Origin: Polynucleobacter sp. 15G-AUS-farblos
Lineage (GTDB): Bacteria; Pseudomonadota; Gammaproteobacteria; Burkholderiales; Burkholderiaceae
Length of the DNA stretch: 64,000 bases
NCBI RefSeq assembly: GCF_018882445.1
Contig: NZ_JACVOM010000003.1
Coordinates: 248,001 to 312,000, forward strand
Reading direction: 5' to 3'
Shown here: piece after piece, positions 8,618-17,421 of the stretch
Layout: each line of letters starts with the position of its first letter
Position numbering within the stretch: the first letter of the stretch is position 1
The notes under the pieces: model-generated
Seen by the model: the letters and a program-made list of their open reading frames with translations, nothing else
The model's database searches: none
What the model was told of the DNA's origin: nothing
Program-made: the position numbers and the translations under genes

Positions 8618-8643
8618 CCAGGCAGCTCGCAAAAGCCGCCTGG
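8618..8643 (-). terminator. Second stem-loop just after amtB
   Basis: ccaggc (8618-8623) pairs with gcctgg (8638-8643), with two more G-C pairs after one mismatch and an A-rich loop. It lies between the amtB stop (8663) and the main terminator. It has no U tract of its own, so it may protect the 3' end or assist termination. Confidence 0.6.
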
Positions 8644-8662
8644 TGAGGGGTAAAACTAGGAA

Positions 8663-10141
8663 TTAAGACTCATAAGCGGACTCACCGTGTGAGCTGATAT
8701 CCAAGCCTTCGCGCTCTTCATCTTCCTTAACACGCAAACCAATCACCATATCGATTAATTTGAAGGCAATGAAGGAAACCACGCCAGACCAGATCAAGGT
8801 AGTAATAACGCCTTGAGCCTGAATCCATAACTGACCGCCCATAGAGTACTCAGGATTGACTGCATTGCTTACGTAATCCCAGATACCTGTGCCGCCCAAA
8901 GCTGGATCAGCAAAAATACCCGTTAATAACGCGCCCAAGATACCGCCTACGCCGTGAACTCCAAATACGTCCAAGCTATCGTCTGAACCCAAAATCTTCT
9001 TCAGGCCAGAAACACCCCACAAGCAAACTACGCCAGCCGCAGCACCAATTACTAGCGCACCCATTGGACCAACGAAACCTGCTGCAGGAGTAATTGCAAC
9101 TAGACCAGCTACGCAACCAGATGCCGCGCCCAACATAGATGGCTTACCTTTAGTAATCCACTCAGCAAATGACCATCCCAAAACAGCAGCTGCGGTTGCA
9201 AGGAAGGTATTTACGAATGCGAGGGCAGCACTGCCGTTTGCTTCGAGAGCAGAGCCTGCATTGAAACCAAACCAACCAAACCACAACAAAGATGCGCCGA
9301 TCATGACGAATACCAGGTTGTGCGGTTTCATTGCTTCTTTGCCGTAGCCAATACGCTTTCCAACAACATAAGAGCCTACTAATCCAGCGATCGCAGCATT
9401 GATGTGAACAACGGTACCGCCAGCAAAGTCGAGAACACCTTTTTGCCACAACCAACCAGCACGAGCAGTAATTGCTTCGAGTGATGCAGCATCTTTGATG
9501 TCATCAGGACCAGGCCAGAACCAAACCATGTGTGCAATTGGCAAGTAACTAAATGTGAACCACAAAATAACGAACAACAAGATTGCGGAAAATTTAGCGC
9601 GCTCAGCAAATGAACCCACGATTAAACAGCAAGTAATAGTGGCAAATGCAGCTTGGAATGCCATGAATACATATTCAGGAACCACAACACCTTTACTAAA
9701 GGTTGCCGCTACAGAATCAGGCGTAATACCAGCCAAGAACAAACGATCAAGTCCACCAACGAATGCCCCACCTTCTGTGAATGCAAAGCTATAGCCGTAT
9801 AAGGACCAAAGCACTGTCACCAAAGAAAAGACGACCATACATTGCACGAGTACTGACAAGATGTTTTTGCTACGTGTTAAGCCACCATAGAACAAAGCCA
9901 AACCTGGCAATGTCATCAAAATGACCAAAGCTGTACATATCAACAACCAAGCCGTATCAGCTTTATTTGGTACAGCAGCCGGGGCTGCAGGAGCTGCTGT
10001 AGCCGCAGCGGCAGCTGCAGGAGCAGCAACAGCTGGCTTGGCTTCATCAGCAAATGCAGGTGAAGTCACCATGATGCCAGTTGAGCCAATGGCCAAAGCC
10101 ATTGCACCGCCAGCTAGGAGTTTTTTCATCCAAGTTAACAT
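8663..10141 (-). CDS. amtB: Ammonium transporter
   Basis: 492 residues from ATG 10141 (MLTWMKKLLAGG). The longer open frame reaching 10312 overlaps glnK in another phase and is rejected; AGAGAGG lies just before 10141. A signal peptide (about residues 1-33, ending SPAFA) and an Ala/Pro-rich stretch of about 25 residues precede the eleven membrane spans. Amt signatures include GLALFYGGLTRSKN, FAGGTVVHINAAIAGLVGS (pore His) and DVFGVHGVGGILGALLTG (second pore His). It moves ammonium across the inner membrane and is gated by GlnK, encoded 13 bases upstream. Confidence 0.96.
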   Translation of the reverse strand: MLTWMKKLLAGGAMALAIGSTGIMVTSPAFADEAKPAVAAPAAAAAATAAPAAPAAVPNKADTAWLLICTALVILMTLPGLALFYGGLTRSKNILSVLVQCMVVFSLVTVLWSLYGYSFAFTEGGAFVGGLDRLFLAGITPDSVAATFSKGVVVPEYVFMAFQAAFATITCCLIVGSFAERAKFSAILLFVILWFTFSYLPIAHMVWFWPGPDDIKDAASLEAITARAGWLWQKGVLDFAGGTVVHINAAIAGLVGSYVVGKRIGYGKEAMKPHNLVFVMIGASLLWFGWFGFNAGSALEANGSAALAFVNTFLATAAAVLGWSFAEWITKGKPSMLGAASGCVAGLVAITPAAGFVGPMGALVIGAAAGVVCLWGVSGLKKILGSDDSLDVFGVHGVGGILGALLTGIFADPALGGTGIWDYVSNAVNPEYSMGGQLWIQAQGVITTLIWSGVVSFIAFKLIDMVIGLRVKEDEEREGLDISSHGESAYES

Positions 10142-10154
10142 TTTGAACCTCTCT

Positions 10155-10505
<351 letters not shown>

Positions 10506-10518
10506 TCAGAGGTGAAGA

Positions 10519-11361
10519 TTAGAAAGTTTTTGTTAGCGAAATTAAGCCTGTTGCACCACCCAAGTTTTTGCCTGATGGACTGACATATGCATAGCTGCTA
10601 CCAACTGTTTTTGCATTGGTATCAACATATGAAACTGCAGCTGATAAACCGCCGCCAAAGTCTTTAGTAACGCCAAGTTTCCAATCGGTATAGCTATAAA
10701 GGCTTGAGTTTGAAGTGGAAGAACCATTAGGAGTCCCAGCAATGTACTGATATCCAACGTGTGCATTCAAGGTCAAGCCCCAGAAACCTGTGTCGTAGTT
10801 CAATGTCAGGTCTGGATAGTAAGAACCGCTAGAGTTCGCAAACCCGAAAGTATTTGTTGCTGAATAGGAGAACTTACCAAAGCCTGTAACAGGACCAAAA
10901 GTAAAGTTTTGGGCTACATAAATTTCAGTTGTATTTGGGTTGGTTGCACTGCTTGGCAAACCACTAGTTGGGAAGTAGTACTGTAATACTCCGAGGTCAG
11001 AGGCAAAACCTGCGCCAATCAGCTCTTTCTTGATACCAGCATAGAAGTCCATCTCGATAGGAGCTGAAACGTTATTGGCACCACCTTGACTTGCAGCATC
11101 AGAGATCCAGCTGATGTTGCTGTTCCAGTTACCGATATAGAAACCACTCTCGTGAGCGTAATCAAAACCGCCTTGAATTGCTGGCTTAAAGTTTGTTTGT
11201 GAGATACCACGATAGCGGTAATCATTCACTACGGTAACGTTTGCAGTAATGGGGCTAACTTCAGGGGCCTCTGGAGCAGCAGGTGCTGTCTGAGCAAAAG
11301 CAGCTGTAGCGAATATGCTAGATGCTGCGAGAGCAATTGCTGATTTGTGTAATGTTTTCAT
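10519..11361 (-). CDS. TorF-family putative outer-membrane porin
   Basis: 280 residues from ATG 11361, which has AAGGAG six bases upstream; an upstream ATG at 11412 is rejected because the signal peptide (MKTLHKSAIALAASSIFATA, ending AFAQ) begins at 11361. The mature part is a run of aromatic-rich beta strands (VNDYRYRGISQTNFKPAIQGG) ending in KTF with a terminal Phe, as BamA substrates do. This matches the TIGR02001 family of outer-membrane proteins that commonly sit next to glnK-amtB in betaproteobacteria. It may let ammonium or small nitrogen compounds through the outer membrane; that is inferred from context only. Confidence 0.85.
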   Translation of the reverse strand: MKTLHKSAIALAASSIFATAAFAQTAPAAPEAPEVSPITANVTVVNDYRYRGISQTNFKPAIQGGFDYAHESGFYIGNWNSNISWISDAASQGGANNVSAPIEMDFYAGIKKELIGAGFASDLGVLQYYFPTSGLPSSATNPNTTEIYVAQNFTFGPVTGFGKFSYSATNTFGFANSSGSYYPDLTLNYDTGFWGLTLNAHVGYQYIAGTPNGSSTSNSSLYSYTDWKLGVTKDFGGGLSAAVSYVDTNAKTVGSSYAYVSPSGKNLGGATGLISLTKTF

Positions 11362-11473
11362 TTGTAACTCCTTGCTGTTTGAAATAAAAAAATGGATAAA
11401 TGCTGATTGCATGGTGTGATCATGAAGGTCGGGCCGGATTTCAATTCAGGCCAATTCCCCTAATTAATGCCAA

Positions 11474-11490
11474 TGCACTTATATGGTGCA
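11474..11490. promoter_or_regulatory. NtrC-like binding site upstream of porin-glnK-amtB
   Basis: The minus strand reads TGCACC-ATATA-AGTGCA, an interrupted palindrome that differs by one base from the classic NtrC site TGCACC-N5-GGTGCA. It is 113-129 bases upstream of the porin start, a normal enhancer distance. No clean sigma-54 -24/-12 pair is seen between it and the gene; TGGCAT at about 11466-11471 with GG at the -12 place is the nearest. The rest of the 11362-11623 gap also holds the ubiK promoter region, where I see nothing convincing. Confidence 0.6.
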
Positions 11491-11623
11491 TATTATTGCC
11501 CCACATGGGTGATTTGGGGGTCTTTTTCCGGGTTTTAGCCCTCTTTCTGCATTGAATGCCTGCTCAACATAAAATGTAAGCTGTATCTTTTATGCAACTT
11601 TATCCAGGACTGCGAAACCTTAA

Positions 11624-11881
11624 ATGCAAAAACCAGGCGAAATCCTCGAGCAAATTCAACGTATCGCAAACGATATGCAAAACAAAGTTGGGGATGCCAT
11701 TCGAAACTCCCCAGCACAAGAAATCGAAAAAAATGTGCGGGCCATGATGAATCAAGGATTTCAAAAAATGGACCTGGTAACACGTGAAGAGTTTGAATTG
11801 CAGTCGAAGGTACTAGCAAAAACCAGAGAAAAATTAGAAACACTCGAAGCAAAAGTAGCTGCCCTAGAAAAAGCGCAGTAG
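11624..11881 (+). CDS. ubiK: Ubiquinone biosynthesis accessory factor UbiK (BMFP/YqiC family)
   Basis: 85 residues. The N-terminal half is an amphipathic helix region (EILEQIQRIANDMQNKVGD) and the last 30 residues (LAKTREKLETLEAKVAALEK) form a clear trimeric coiled coil, the layout of the BMFP/YqiC family. UbiK helps the late hydroxylation steps of ubiquinone synthesis in complex with UbiJ and binds membranes. It is a single gene, convergent with the lipoprotein gene 16 bases downstream. No good ribosome-binding site is seen. Confidence 0.85.
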   Translation: MQKPGEILEQIQRIANDMQNKVGDAIRNSPAQEIEKNVRAMMNQGFQKMDLVTREEFELQSKVLAKTREKLETLEAKVAALEKAQ

Positions 11882-11897
11882 CTTTTTCGCTTTAGCT

Positions 11898-12497
11898 TTA
11901 CTCTGGATAAAACTCCGTAAAGAAATTTGCATATTCTTCTTTAGATAAAAAAGATTTTGCGTCGCCTGGTATTGCCTTAGCATGCAATACCGATATTTGA
12001 TAGATCCAAATACTTCCATCTGCAGCAACCCGCGTTATCCAGCGCACTCTCATCCACTGCTCAGCAGTTCCATTAGATTTGAATTGAATTAGATATTCTT
12101 TACTAGCCTGCTTTTGCCGTGCTGCAGTTTGATACAAAACGTCTTCTGCAATCACCTGTCCACCAGAATCTTTTGCCCTTGACAATAAATTACCCTGCAG
12201 AAGATCTAATATTTTTGGAAGAAAAGCAGATTGACCGATAGGTATTTGCGTGGCGCTAATCGAATAAATATCATCTTCGATTTTCAGGGCCTCAAGAGTT
12301 TGCAGTAATTCTTGATTTTGATAAGTAATTTTTCTCTGAATTTTCTCAGGCTTACCTGGAAAAAGAGCGGTGTATCGCTGTTGGGGTGATTGCACTACAC
12401 GCCAATCAAACCGAGGACTGCAAGCTGCTAAAAAAACCATGGCCACAATCAAAATGCAGCCACCTTTGCAAAACTTTTTAAACAAGCCCCGCCCCAT
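11898..12497 (-). CDS. Putative lipoprotein of unknown function
   Basis: 199 residues from ATG 12497; the open frame runs back to 12539 inside lipA but 12497 gives a proper lipoprotein signal: KKFCKGGC, hydrophobic core ILIVAMVF and lipobox LAAC (Cys26), so the mature protein should be lipidated. The rest is a soluble domain with [12 protein letters not shown] and [17 protein letters not shown] do not recognise the family with confidence. It overlaps the 3' end of lipA by 20 bases and may be translationally coupled to it. Predicted site is the periplasmic face of a membrane. Confidence 0.7.
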   Translation of the reverse strand: MGRGLFKKFCKGGCILIVAMVFLAACSPRFDWRVVQSPQQRYTALFPGKPEKIQRKITYQNQELLQTLEALKIEDDIYSISATQIPIGQSAFLPKILDLLQGNLLSRAKDSGGQVIAEDVLYQTAARQKQASKEYLIQFKSNGTAEQWMRVRWITRVAADGSIWIYQISVLHAKAIPGDAKSFLSKEEYANFFTEFYPE

Positions 12498-13488
12498 GAG
12501 CCTGCTGATCAGCGTGATAGCTAGAACGAACCATTGCACCTACAGCGGCATGAGAGAAGCCCATTGCATAAGCCTCTTCCTCAAAATGCTTGAAAACATC
12601 GGGGTGTACATAGCGCTGTACCGGCAAATGGTGACCTGATGGCGCAAGATACTGACCAATCGTAAGCATATCAATATTGTGTTCACGCATATCACGCATG
12701 ACCTCTAATATTTCTTCATCGGTTTCACCAAGCCCGACCATTAATCCACTCTTAGTTGGGATGTGCGGAAAGCGCTCTTTGAAATCTTTTAATAATTTCA
12801 GCGAGTGTTCGTAATCAGCGCCAGGACGTGCTTGTTTGTATAAACGTGGAACCGTTTCAAGATTGTGATTCATGACATCCGGCAGGCCCTGAGGCGCATG
12901 TTGAGCAAAGATATCTAAAGCTTTATCTAAGCGTCCACGAAAATCCGGGACTAGGACCTCAATACGGGTATCTGGAGAAGATGCGCGCGATTGAGAGATG
13001 CAATCAACATAATGCATTGCTCCGCCATCGCGTAAGTCGTCACGATCAACGCTGGTTATCACAACATAATTTAATTTCAACGCTGCAATAGTGCGGGCCA
13101 AGTTAGCTGGCTCTTTTGTATCCAAAGGATCGGGCCTACCATGGCCCACATCACAAAATGGACAACGGCGCGTGCATTTATCACCCATGATCATGAAGGT
13201 AGCCGTGCCCTTGCCAAAACATTCGCCAATATTGGGACAGCTTGCTTCTTCACATACTGTTACTAGATCGTTCTCACGCAAAATCTTTTTGATTTCTGCA
13301 AAGCGAGAATTGCCTGAGGCAGCTTTGACACGAATCCAATCGGGTTTCTTGAGCACCTGCTCTAGTGGAACAATCTTAATTGGGATGCGCGCTGTTTTTT
13401 CGCTCGACTTTTGCTTACGAGTTGCATCGTAATTAAGGTCTTGGCGAGCCTCGCTAGGGTTTTCTGTGTTGGTCTTATTTATGCTCAT
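12478..13488 (-). CDS. lipA: Lipoyl synthase
   Basis: 336 residues. It has both iron-sulfur triads of LipA: Cys79/Cys84/Cys90 ([12 protein letters not shown], auxiliary cluster) and Cys105/Cys109/Cys112 (CTRRCPFC, radical-SAM cluster); the terminal [10 protein letters not shown] carries the conserved RSSY serine ligand. It inserts two sulfurs into octanoyl groups on E2 and H proteins. It starts with an ATGA overlap onto the lipB stop, so the two lipoate genes are coupled. The first 30 residues are polar and family-variable. Confidence 0.97.
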   Translation of the reverse strand: MSINKTNTENPSEARQDLNYDATRKQKSSEKTARIPIKIVPLEQVLKKPDWIRVKAASGNSRFAEIKKILRENDLVTVCEEASCPNIGECFGKGTATFMIMGDKCTRRCPFCDVGHGRPDPLDTKEPANLARTIAALKLNYVVITSVDRDDLRDGGAMHYVDCISQSRASSPDTRIEVLVPDFRGRLDKALDIFAQHAPQGLPDVMNHNLETVPRLYKQARPGADYEHSLKLLKDFKERFPHIPTKSGLMVGLGETDEEILEVMRDMREHNIDMLTIGQYLAPSGHHLPVQRYVHPDVFKHFEEEAYAMGFSHAAVGAMVRSSYHADQQAHGAGLV

Positions 13489-14129
13489 CTTGACATCAGT
13501 TGCTTTTGTAAATGCTCCAAAAGCTTTTGGCTAATCGTGTCTATATTGTCCTTGATCCCAAGGGTTTGCATATCAACTGTCCTTAAACCCTCATAACCAC
13601 AGGGGTGGATTCGACCAAATGCCTCCAAATCGGTTGCCACATTCAACGCTAAGCCATGATACGAGCAGCTTTTAGAGACTTTCAAGCCTAGGGCGGCAAC
13701 TTTTGCGCCATGCCACTCCTTGGGCACGCCTACCTGATTGGCAATATATATTCCGGGGGCACCTTTGAGTCTTTGCGCTTCTATACCGAAGTCTGCCAAA
13801 GTATCAATGACTGCTTGCTCAATACGAGACACCAGCTCTTTGACAAAAATTCCTAAGCGTTTGAGATCTAGCAAGAGATACACCACGATTTGACCAGGCC
13901 CGTGATACGTTATTTCGCCGCCACGATCAACTTGCACTAATGGAATTTGCTGAGAAGGTGCGTGCAAATTGCTGGCATCTCCAGCAAGCCCCAAAGTAAA
14001 TACAGGGGGATGTTGCAGTATCCAAATTTCATCTGGCGTACTTGCATCTCGCTCTTTGGTAAAAGTACGCATCGCTTCGTAGGTTGAGGCGTAATCCGCC
14101 AAACCAAGATGCTTAACAAGAAAAGGCAT
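13485..14129 (-). CDS. lipB: Octanoyltransferase (lipoyl-(acyl-carrier) transferase)
   Basis: 214 residues. The catalytic pair is visible: Lys143 in [13 protein letters not shown] and Cys177 in RIHPCGYEG; the substrate loop [12 protein letters not shown] is at about 69-80. It transfers octanoate from acyl-ACP to lipoate-dependent enzymes, giving LipA its substrate. It lies between the DUF493 gene (10 bases upstream) and lipA (4-base overlap), the usual ybeD-lipB-lipA order. Confidence 0.97.
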   Translation of the reverse strand: MPFLVKHLGLADYASTYEAMRTFTKERDASTPDEIWILQHPPVFTLGLAGDASNLHAPSQQIPLVQVDRGGEITYHGPGQIVVYLLLDLKRLGIFVKELVSRIEQAVIDTLADFGIEAQRLKGAPGIYIANQVGVPKEWHGAKVAALGLKVSKSCSYHGLALNVATDLEAFGRIHPCGYEGLRTVDMQTLGIKDNIDTISQKLLEHLQKQLMSR

Positions 14130-14139
14130 TTACTTTGGG

Positions 14140-14406
14140 CTAGAGAACAATGCTAACCAAAGGATGGGTTGAAAGCGTTCTGTATAACTCGTCTAACTGC
14201 TCACGACTCGTGGCAGTAATAGGCAAAGTAATTCCTAAATAATTGCCATCTTTTGATGGTCGTTGCTCAACTTTTGTTTCATCAAATGTAGGATCAAACT
14301 GTTTTGCAATATGAATGATTGCAGGCAAATATTCAGGATTTGCTTTGCCCATGACCTTAATCGGAAATAAGGAAGGGTATTCAATAAGCGATTTTTCTTC
14401 AGCCAT
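14140..14406 (-). CDS. DUF493 (YbeD) family protein
   Basis: 88 residues with the YbeD/DUF493 pattern: LIEYPSLFPIKVMGK at the N-terminus, a central SKDGNYLGITLPITATSREQLDELY and a terminal HPLVSIVL. The fold is ACT-like in E. coli YbeD. The gene precedes lipB in many proteobacteria, so a link to lipoate metabolism or its control is possible, but no biochemical role is established. Confidence 0.9.
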   Translation of the reverse strand: MAEEKSLIEYPSLFPIKVMGKANPEYLPAIIHIAKQFDPTFDETKVEQRPSKDGNYLGITLPITATSREQLDELYRTLSTHPLVSIVL

Positions 14407-14426
14407 AGTTTTTTGAAAAGACCTTG

Positions 14427-15143
14427 TTAAGAATTACGATGATCTGGCATACCTAACCATCCGCCAGTGATGATATTGCGAATGCAATGCAATCTGCGAT
14501 GGAAAAAATGATCAGCTCCAGGCACTACCTGCACTGTAAGCTCTTGCGGGCGCGCCCAATCTAATACATCAATCAGTGGAATTGTCTCATCGACTTCACC
14601 ATGAATCAGAATGGTATCAACGGGTACATTAGCTAAGTCCCATTTTCCAGCAGCGCTTCCTACCATCACCAATCGCTCAGCAGGGCGTCCTAGCTCTGCT
14701 AATTTTTGCACTAAATGACTGCCTACAAAACTACCGAACGAGAATCCCGAAACCACTAAAGGCAAAGTATTCGCATTGGCCGTCCATACTTGGTGGTCGG
14801 TAGTCTCAAACTCAGTCCAGCTTGAAGGGGTTCGCATCCAATCCGTTACGTGCAGCAAATCATCTAGCTCACCTACACCATGATCATGCACGCCTGCAGT
14901 GCCGCCAACGCCCCGAAAGTTTGGTCGAACGCTAACGTAGCCCAGCTGATTAAAAGCACGCGCCATCGTCTGAGCAACCTTGTTGTCCATGGTGCCGCCC
15001 ATTAATGGATGGGGGTGAGCCACTAATGCTAGGCCACGAACTGCAAATGTTGGATCACTTTTTAATTCATCGGGAAGGTCAATGGACATCTCTATCAGGC
15101 CAACGATTCCTTCAATATGAATTACTTTTGTACGACTGTTCAT
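14427..15143 (-). CDS. Alpha/beta-hydrolase family protein
   Basis: 238 residues. The nucleophile elbow GFSFGSF (Ser in G-x-S-x-G) and the oxyanion region VAHPHPLMGGTMDNKVAQT near the N-terminus are typical of the small COG2945-type hydrolases; DETIPLIDV and GADHFFHRRL supply the Asp and His of the triad. Substrate unknown. It lies in a same-strand run with the ferredoxin gene (20 bases upstream) and DUF493 (20 bases downstream). Confidence 0.88.
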   Translation of the reverse strand: MNSRTKVIHIEGIVGLIEMSIDLPDELKSDPTFAVRGLALVAHPHPLMGGTMDNKVAQTMARAFNQLGYVSVRPNFRGVGGTAGVHDHGVGELDDLLHVTDWMRTPSSWTEFETTDHQVWTANANTLPLVVSGFSFGSFVGSHLVQKLAELGRPAERLVMVGSAAGKWDLANVPVDTILIHGEVDETIPLIDVLDWARPQELTVQVVPGADHFFHRRLHCIRNIITGGWLGMPDHRNS

Positions 15144-15163
15144 AGAAAAACTTTCAACAATAA

Positions 15164-15472
15164 CTAAGCTAATTGCAAGCGCTCAACAGGAAGGCCTTTT
15201 ATCAAATGTGACTGAATAATTTCTTCAACATCCTCAGTATCTACAAAGGTATACCAAATACCCTCTGGATAAATCACCATCACAGGTCCATCTGCACATC
15301 GATCTAAACATCCAGCCTTATTGACCCGAATTTTTCCTGGACCAGAAAGGCCAAGTTCTTTGACTCTCTTCTTGGCGTAATCAAACAAAGCAAATGCATT
15401 ATGTCGATCACAACAATCTTCGCCATTACTGCGTTGGTTTAAACAAAAAAATAGGTGGTGAGAAAAGCTCAT
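15164..15472 (-). CDS. Thioredoxin-like [2Fe-2S] ferredoxin
   Basis: 102 residues from ATG 15472 (MSFSHHLFFCLNQR). A longer open frame to 15511 would overlap the VanZ gene and is rejected. Four Cys ligands are present: one at residue 10, one or two in EDCCD at 20-21, and a C-terminal pair in CLDRC, matching the (2Fe-2S) ferredoxins with a thioredoxin fold. It is a small electron carrier; the partner is unknown. Confidence 0.85.
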   Translation of the reverse strand: MSFSHHLFFCLNQRSNGEDCCDRHNAFALFDYAKKRVKELGLSGPGKIRVNKAGCLDRCADGPVMVIYPEGIWYTFVDTEDVEEIIQSHLIKGLPVERLQLA

Positions 15473-15485
15473 AGAAAAATTATAT

Positions 15486-16583
15486 TCATCCGTTTTTAGT
15501 TTTAAATTCAAATGCGCTGCGTATCATCCAAATCAAAGCTAATGGCAACCATACTACTGAAACCCACTGCATCAACTCATTAAAGTGCAATAAGCGCCCT
15601 TGATACCAATGTCGCAAAGTAAGAATGAAGTATGGATTATCAGGCAAGACATTGATTGCGATCGTCGCACAAATTAAGCAAAACAAAGCCAAAAAAAACT
15701 TTGTTCTCTGAGTAAGGCGTAATGCCCATCTCAATATGAGACTGGCTATCGCCATGCCCCAGATAGCACCAGCGGTTAGCCAGAGAAAGCCAAAATCGAG
15801 CCCAAATTGGAGTGCTGTAAATACCGTTTTAATAATCACGGTAAAGCAAAGTAAGCCATTGAGAATGCGCCATTGAGGCGCCTTAGCCCTCATACCAAGT
15901 GAAAGCAATAGCGCAACACCCAGCCAGCAAAGTGCTGTCAATACAGTTTCTTGCGCTACATGGTTAATGACCAAAGTGCCCCAATCTACTGAGCCAAAGA
16001 TGGCATGCCCCCAAACTCCCGTACCAAGCCAAAAACTTTGTGGATAAATTTGCGACCAGGGGAATAACAAAAATAAAGCACATGCAGCCCAATTCAAACC
16101 AAACCACTGGTCAAAGCGACGCCGGATAGCGCTCCCAGAAAGCCATTGCGGACCCAAAGGAATTGCCAAAAGACCGCCTAATAAACCACCAAAGGCATTG
16201 GCCCACCAGTCCATTTGACTCGGAATTCTGGTGGGTAACCACGATTGCAATGTTTCCACACTAAAAGCCAAAAGCCCACTGAGAGCTAGCGCAATTCCTA
16301 AGGCCACAAAATTACGCCACCGCGGATAAGCAGCAAACACAATCAGAAATCCAAAGGGGATATAAGCCAGAATATTGACCAAGACATCAAAAGGGGTAAT
16401 AAATCGAGGGGTAGGAGCATCCAACCATGCGCTAGGGAAAATCCCATTATGGAAGTCGAAATCAAAAGGATTAAGGCTGACATAGACAATCAGCAAGGCA
16501 TAGCTGATACCCATAGCTCTGGCCAAAGGCATGGCCTGTAGAGGCCAAACCAATTTGCGAGGGCGCTGTTCTTCATGATGCAT
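15486..16583 (-). CDS. VanZ-family membrane protein
   Basis: 365 residues with about nine predicted membrane spans. The N-terminal half carries the VanZ core: LNPFDFDFHNG, DVLVNILAYIPFGFLIVF and ETLQSWLPTRIPSQMDWWANAFGGLLG (split across spans). The function of VanZ proteins outside teicoplanin resistance is unknown. A TAGAAT hexamer stands exactly six bases before ATG 16583, so the transcript is probably leaderless; it heads the run vanZ-ferredoxin-hydrolase-DUF493-lipB-lipA. It is divergent from birA with 37 bases between. Confidence 0.87.
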   Translation of the reverse strand: MHHEEQRPRKLVWPLQAMPLARAMGISYALLIVYVSLNPFDFDFHNGIFPSAWLDAPTPRFITPFDVLVNILAYIPFGFLIVFAAYPRWRNFVALGIALALSGLLAFSVETLQSWLPTRIPSQMDWWANAFGGLLGGLLAIPLGPQWLSGSAIRRRFDQWFGLNWAACALFLLFPWSQIYPQSFWLGTGVWGHAIFGSVDWGTLVINHVAQETVLTALCWLGVALLLSLGMRAKAPQWRILNGLLCFTVIIKTVFTALQFGLDFGFLWLTAGAIWGMAIASLILRWALRLTQRTKFFLALFCLICATIAINVLPDNPYFILTLRHWYQGRLLHFNELMQWVSVVWLPLALIWMIRSAFEFKTKNG

Positions 16584-16589
16584 TCCACA

Positions 16590-16595
16590 ATTCTA
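16590..16595 (-). promoter_or_regulatory. -10 element (TAGAAT) for the vanZ operon
   Basis: Minus-strand bases 16595-16590 read TAGAAT, followed by six bases and the vanZ ATG at 16583. There is no room for a Shine-Dalgarno site. No -35 seen. Confidence 0.55.
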
Positions 16596-16608
16596 GGTCA
16601 GACCTTTC

Positions 16609-16614
16609 TACAAT
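16609..16614 (+). promoter_or_regulatory. -10 element (TACAAT) for birA
   Basis: TACAAT ends six bases before the birA ATG at 16621, the same geometry as the divergent vanZ hexamer 13 bases away on the other strand. The spacer gatgaa lacks a Shine-Dalgarno match. A leaderless mRNA is inferred. Confidence 0.55.
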
Positions 16615-16620
16615 GATGAA

Positions 16621-17421
16621 ATGACTGCCAATTGCATCCTCGAACGCGTTGCCGAAACCAAGTCGACCAATGATGATCTACTAGCTCGCTGGCGGGCTGG
16701 TGAGCTGCTTGATCCCGTGGCCCGAATTACCCATCACCAAACAGCTGGAAAGGGGCGTGCTGGGCGTACCTGGCTCTCCAAGCCAGAGGATTCAATGAGT
16801 TTTTCTCTAGCCTTCCCATTTCATCGCAGTCCAGCAGAATTAAGCGGCCTCAGCCTTCTAGTAGGCCTAGCCGTCATTTCTGGAATTGCCCATGCATGTC
16901 AATTGGATGAGGCAAGCCTCTATTCGCTTGGCTTACGTCTCAAATGGCCCAATGACTTACTCCTCAATAACGCCAAAGTAGGCGGCATCCTGATCGAAGG
17001 GGGTCAGGCCAAAATAGGCGACCCCACATGGATGGTTATTGGTATTGGACTCAATCTACACAATGCCCAATTATTTGAAAACGAGTTGGGTGACCAAGCC
17101 AAGCAAAAAGTGGGTTCACTTGATCAACTCATTTCTTCAGCTTCATCACTGCCTGATACAGAATTTATTTGGCTCAAGCTGATTGAGTCATTAGAGCGCG
17201 TCCTAAGTGACTTTGATCAACACGGATTTGCAAGCTATCAAAGCCAATGGGAAAGATGGGATGCCTATCGCGATCAAACTGTTAGAGTTTCTAGTGCGCA
17301 TCAAGATCCTATAGACGGCATTGCGGATGGTATTGATAGCAGTGGCGCACTACTTATAAAACAACAACATCAAACACTTACTATTCACGCGGGTGATGTT
17401 TCTTTGAGAGCACAGTCATGA
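16621..17421 (+). CDS. birA: Biotin-[acetyl-CoA-carboxylase] ligase, monofunctional
   Basis: 266 residues. The biotin-binding loop GKGRAGRTWLSKPEDSMSFS is near residues 44-63 and the catalytic block LKWPNDLLLNNAKVGGILIEG near 117-137. It activates biotin with ATP and attaches it to BCCP. It lacks the N-terminal winged-helix DNA-binding domain of E. coli BirA, so it should not repress biotin genes. Its last four bases overlap the start of coaX, so the two are co-transcribed, as in many Burkholderiales. Confidence 0.95.
   Translation: MTANCILERVAETKSTNDDLLARWRAGELLDPVARITHHQTAGKGRAGRTWLSKPEDSMSFSLAFPFHRSPAELSGLSLLVGLAVISGIAHACQLDEASLYSLGLRLKWPNDLLLNNAKVGGILIEGGQAKIGDPTWMVIGIGLNLHNAQLFENELGDQAKQKVGSLDQLISSASSLPDTEFIWLKLIESLERVLSDFDQHGFASYQSQWERWDAYRDQTVRVSSAHQDPIDGIADGIDSSGALLIKQQHQTLTIHAGDVSLRAQS

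Noticed and set aside
11440-11500. Sigma-54 promoter for the porin-glnK-amtB operon
   Set aside because: GG-N10-GC can be found only overlapping the NtrC-like site, and TGGCAT-N5-AGGG lacks the -12 GC; not strong enough to list.
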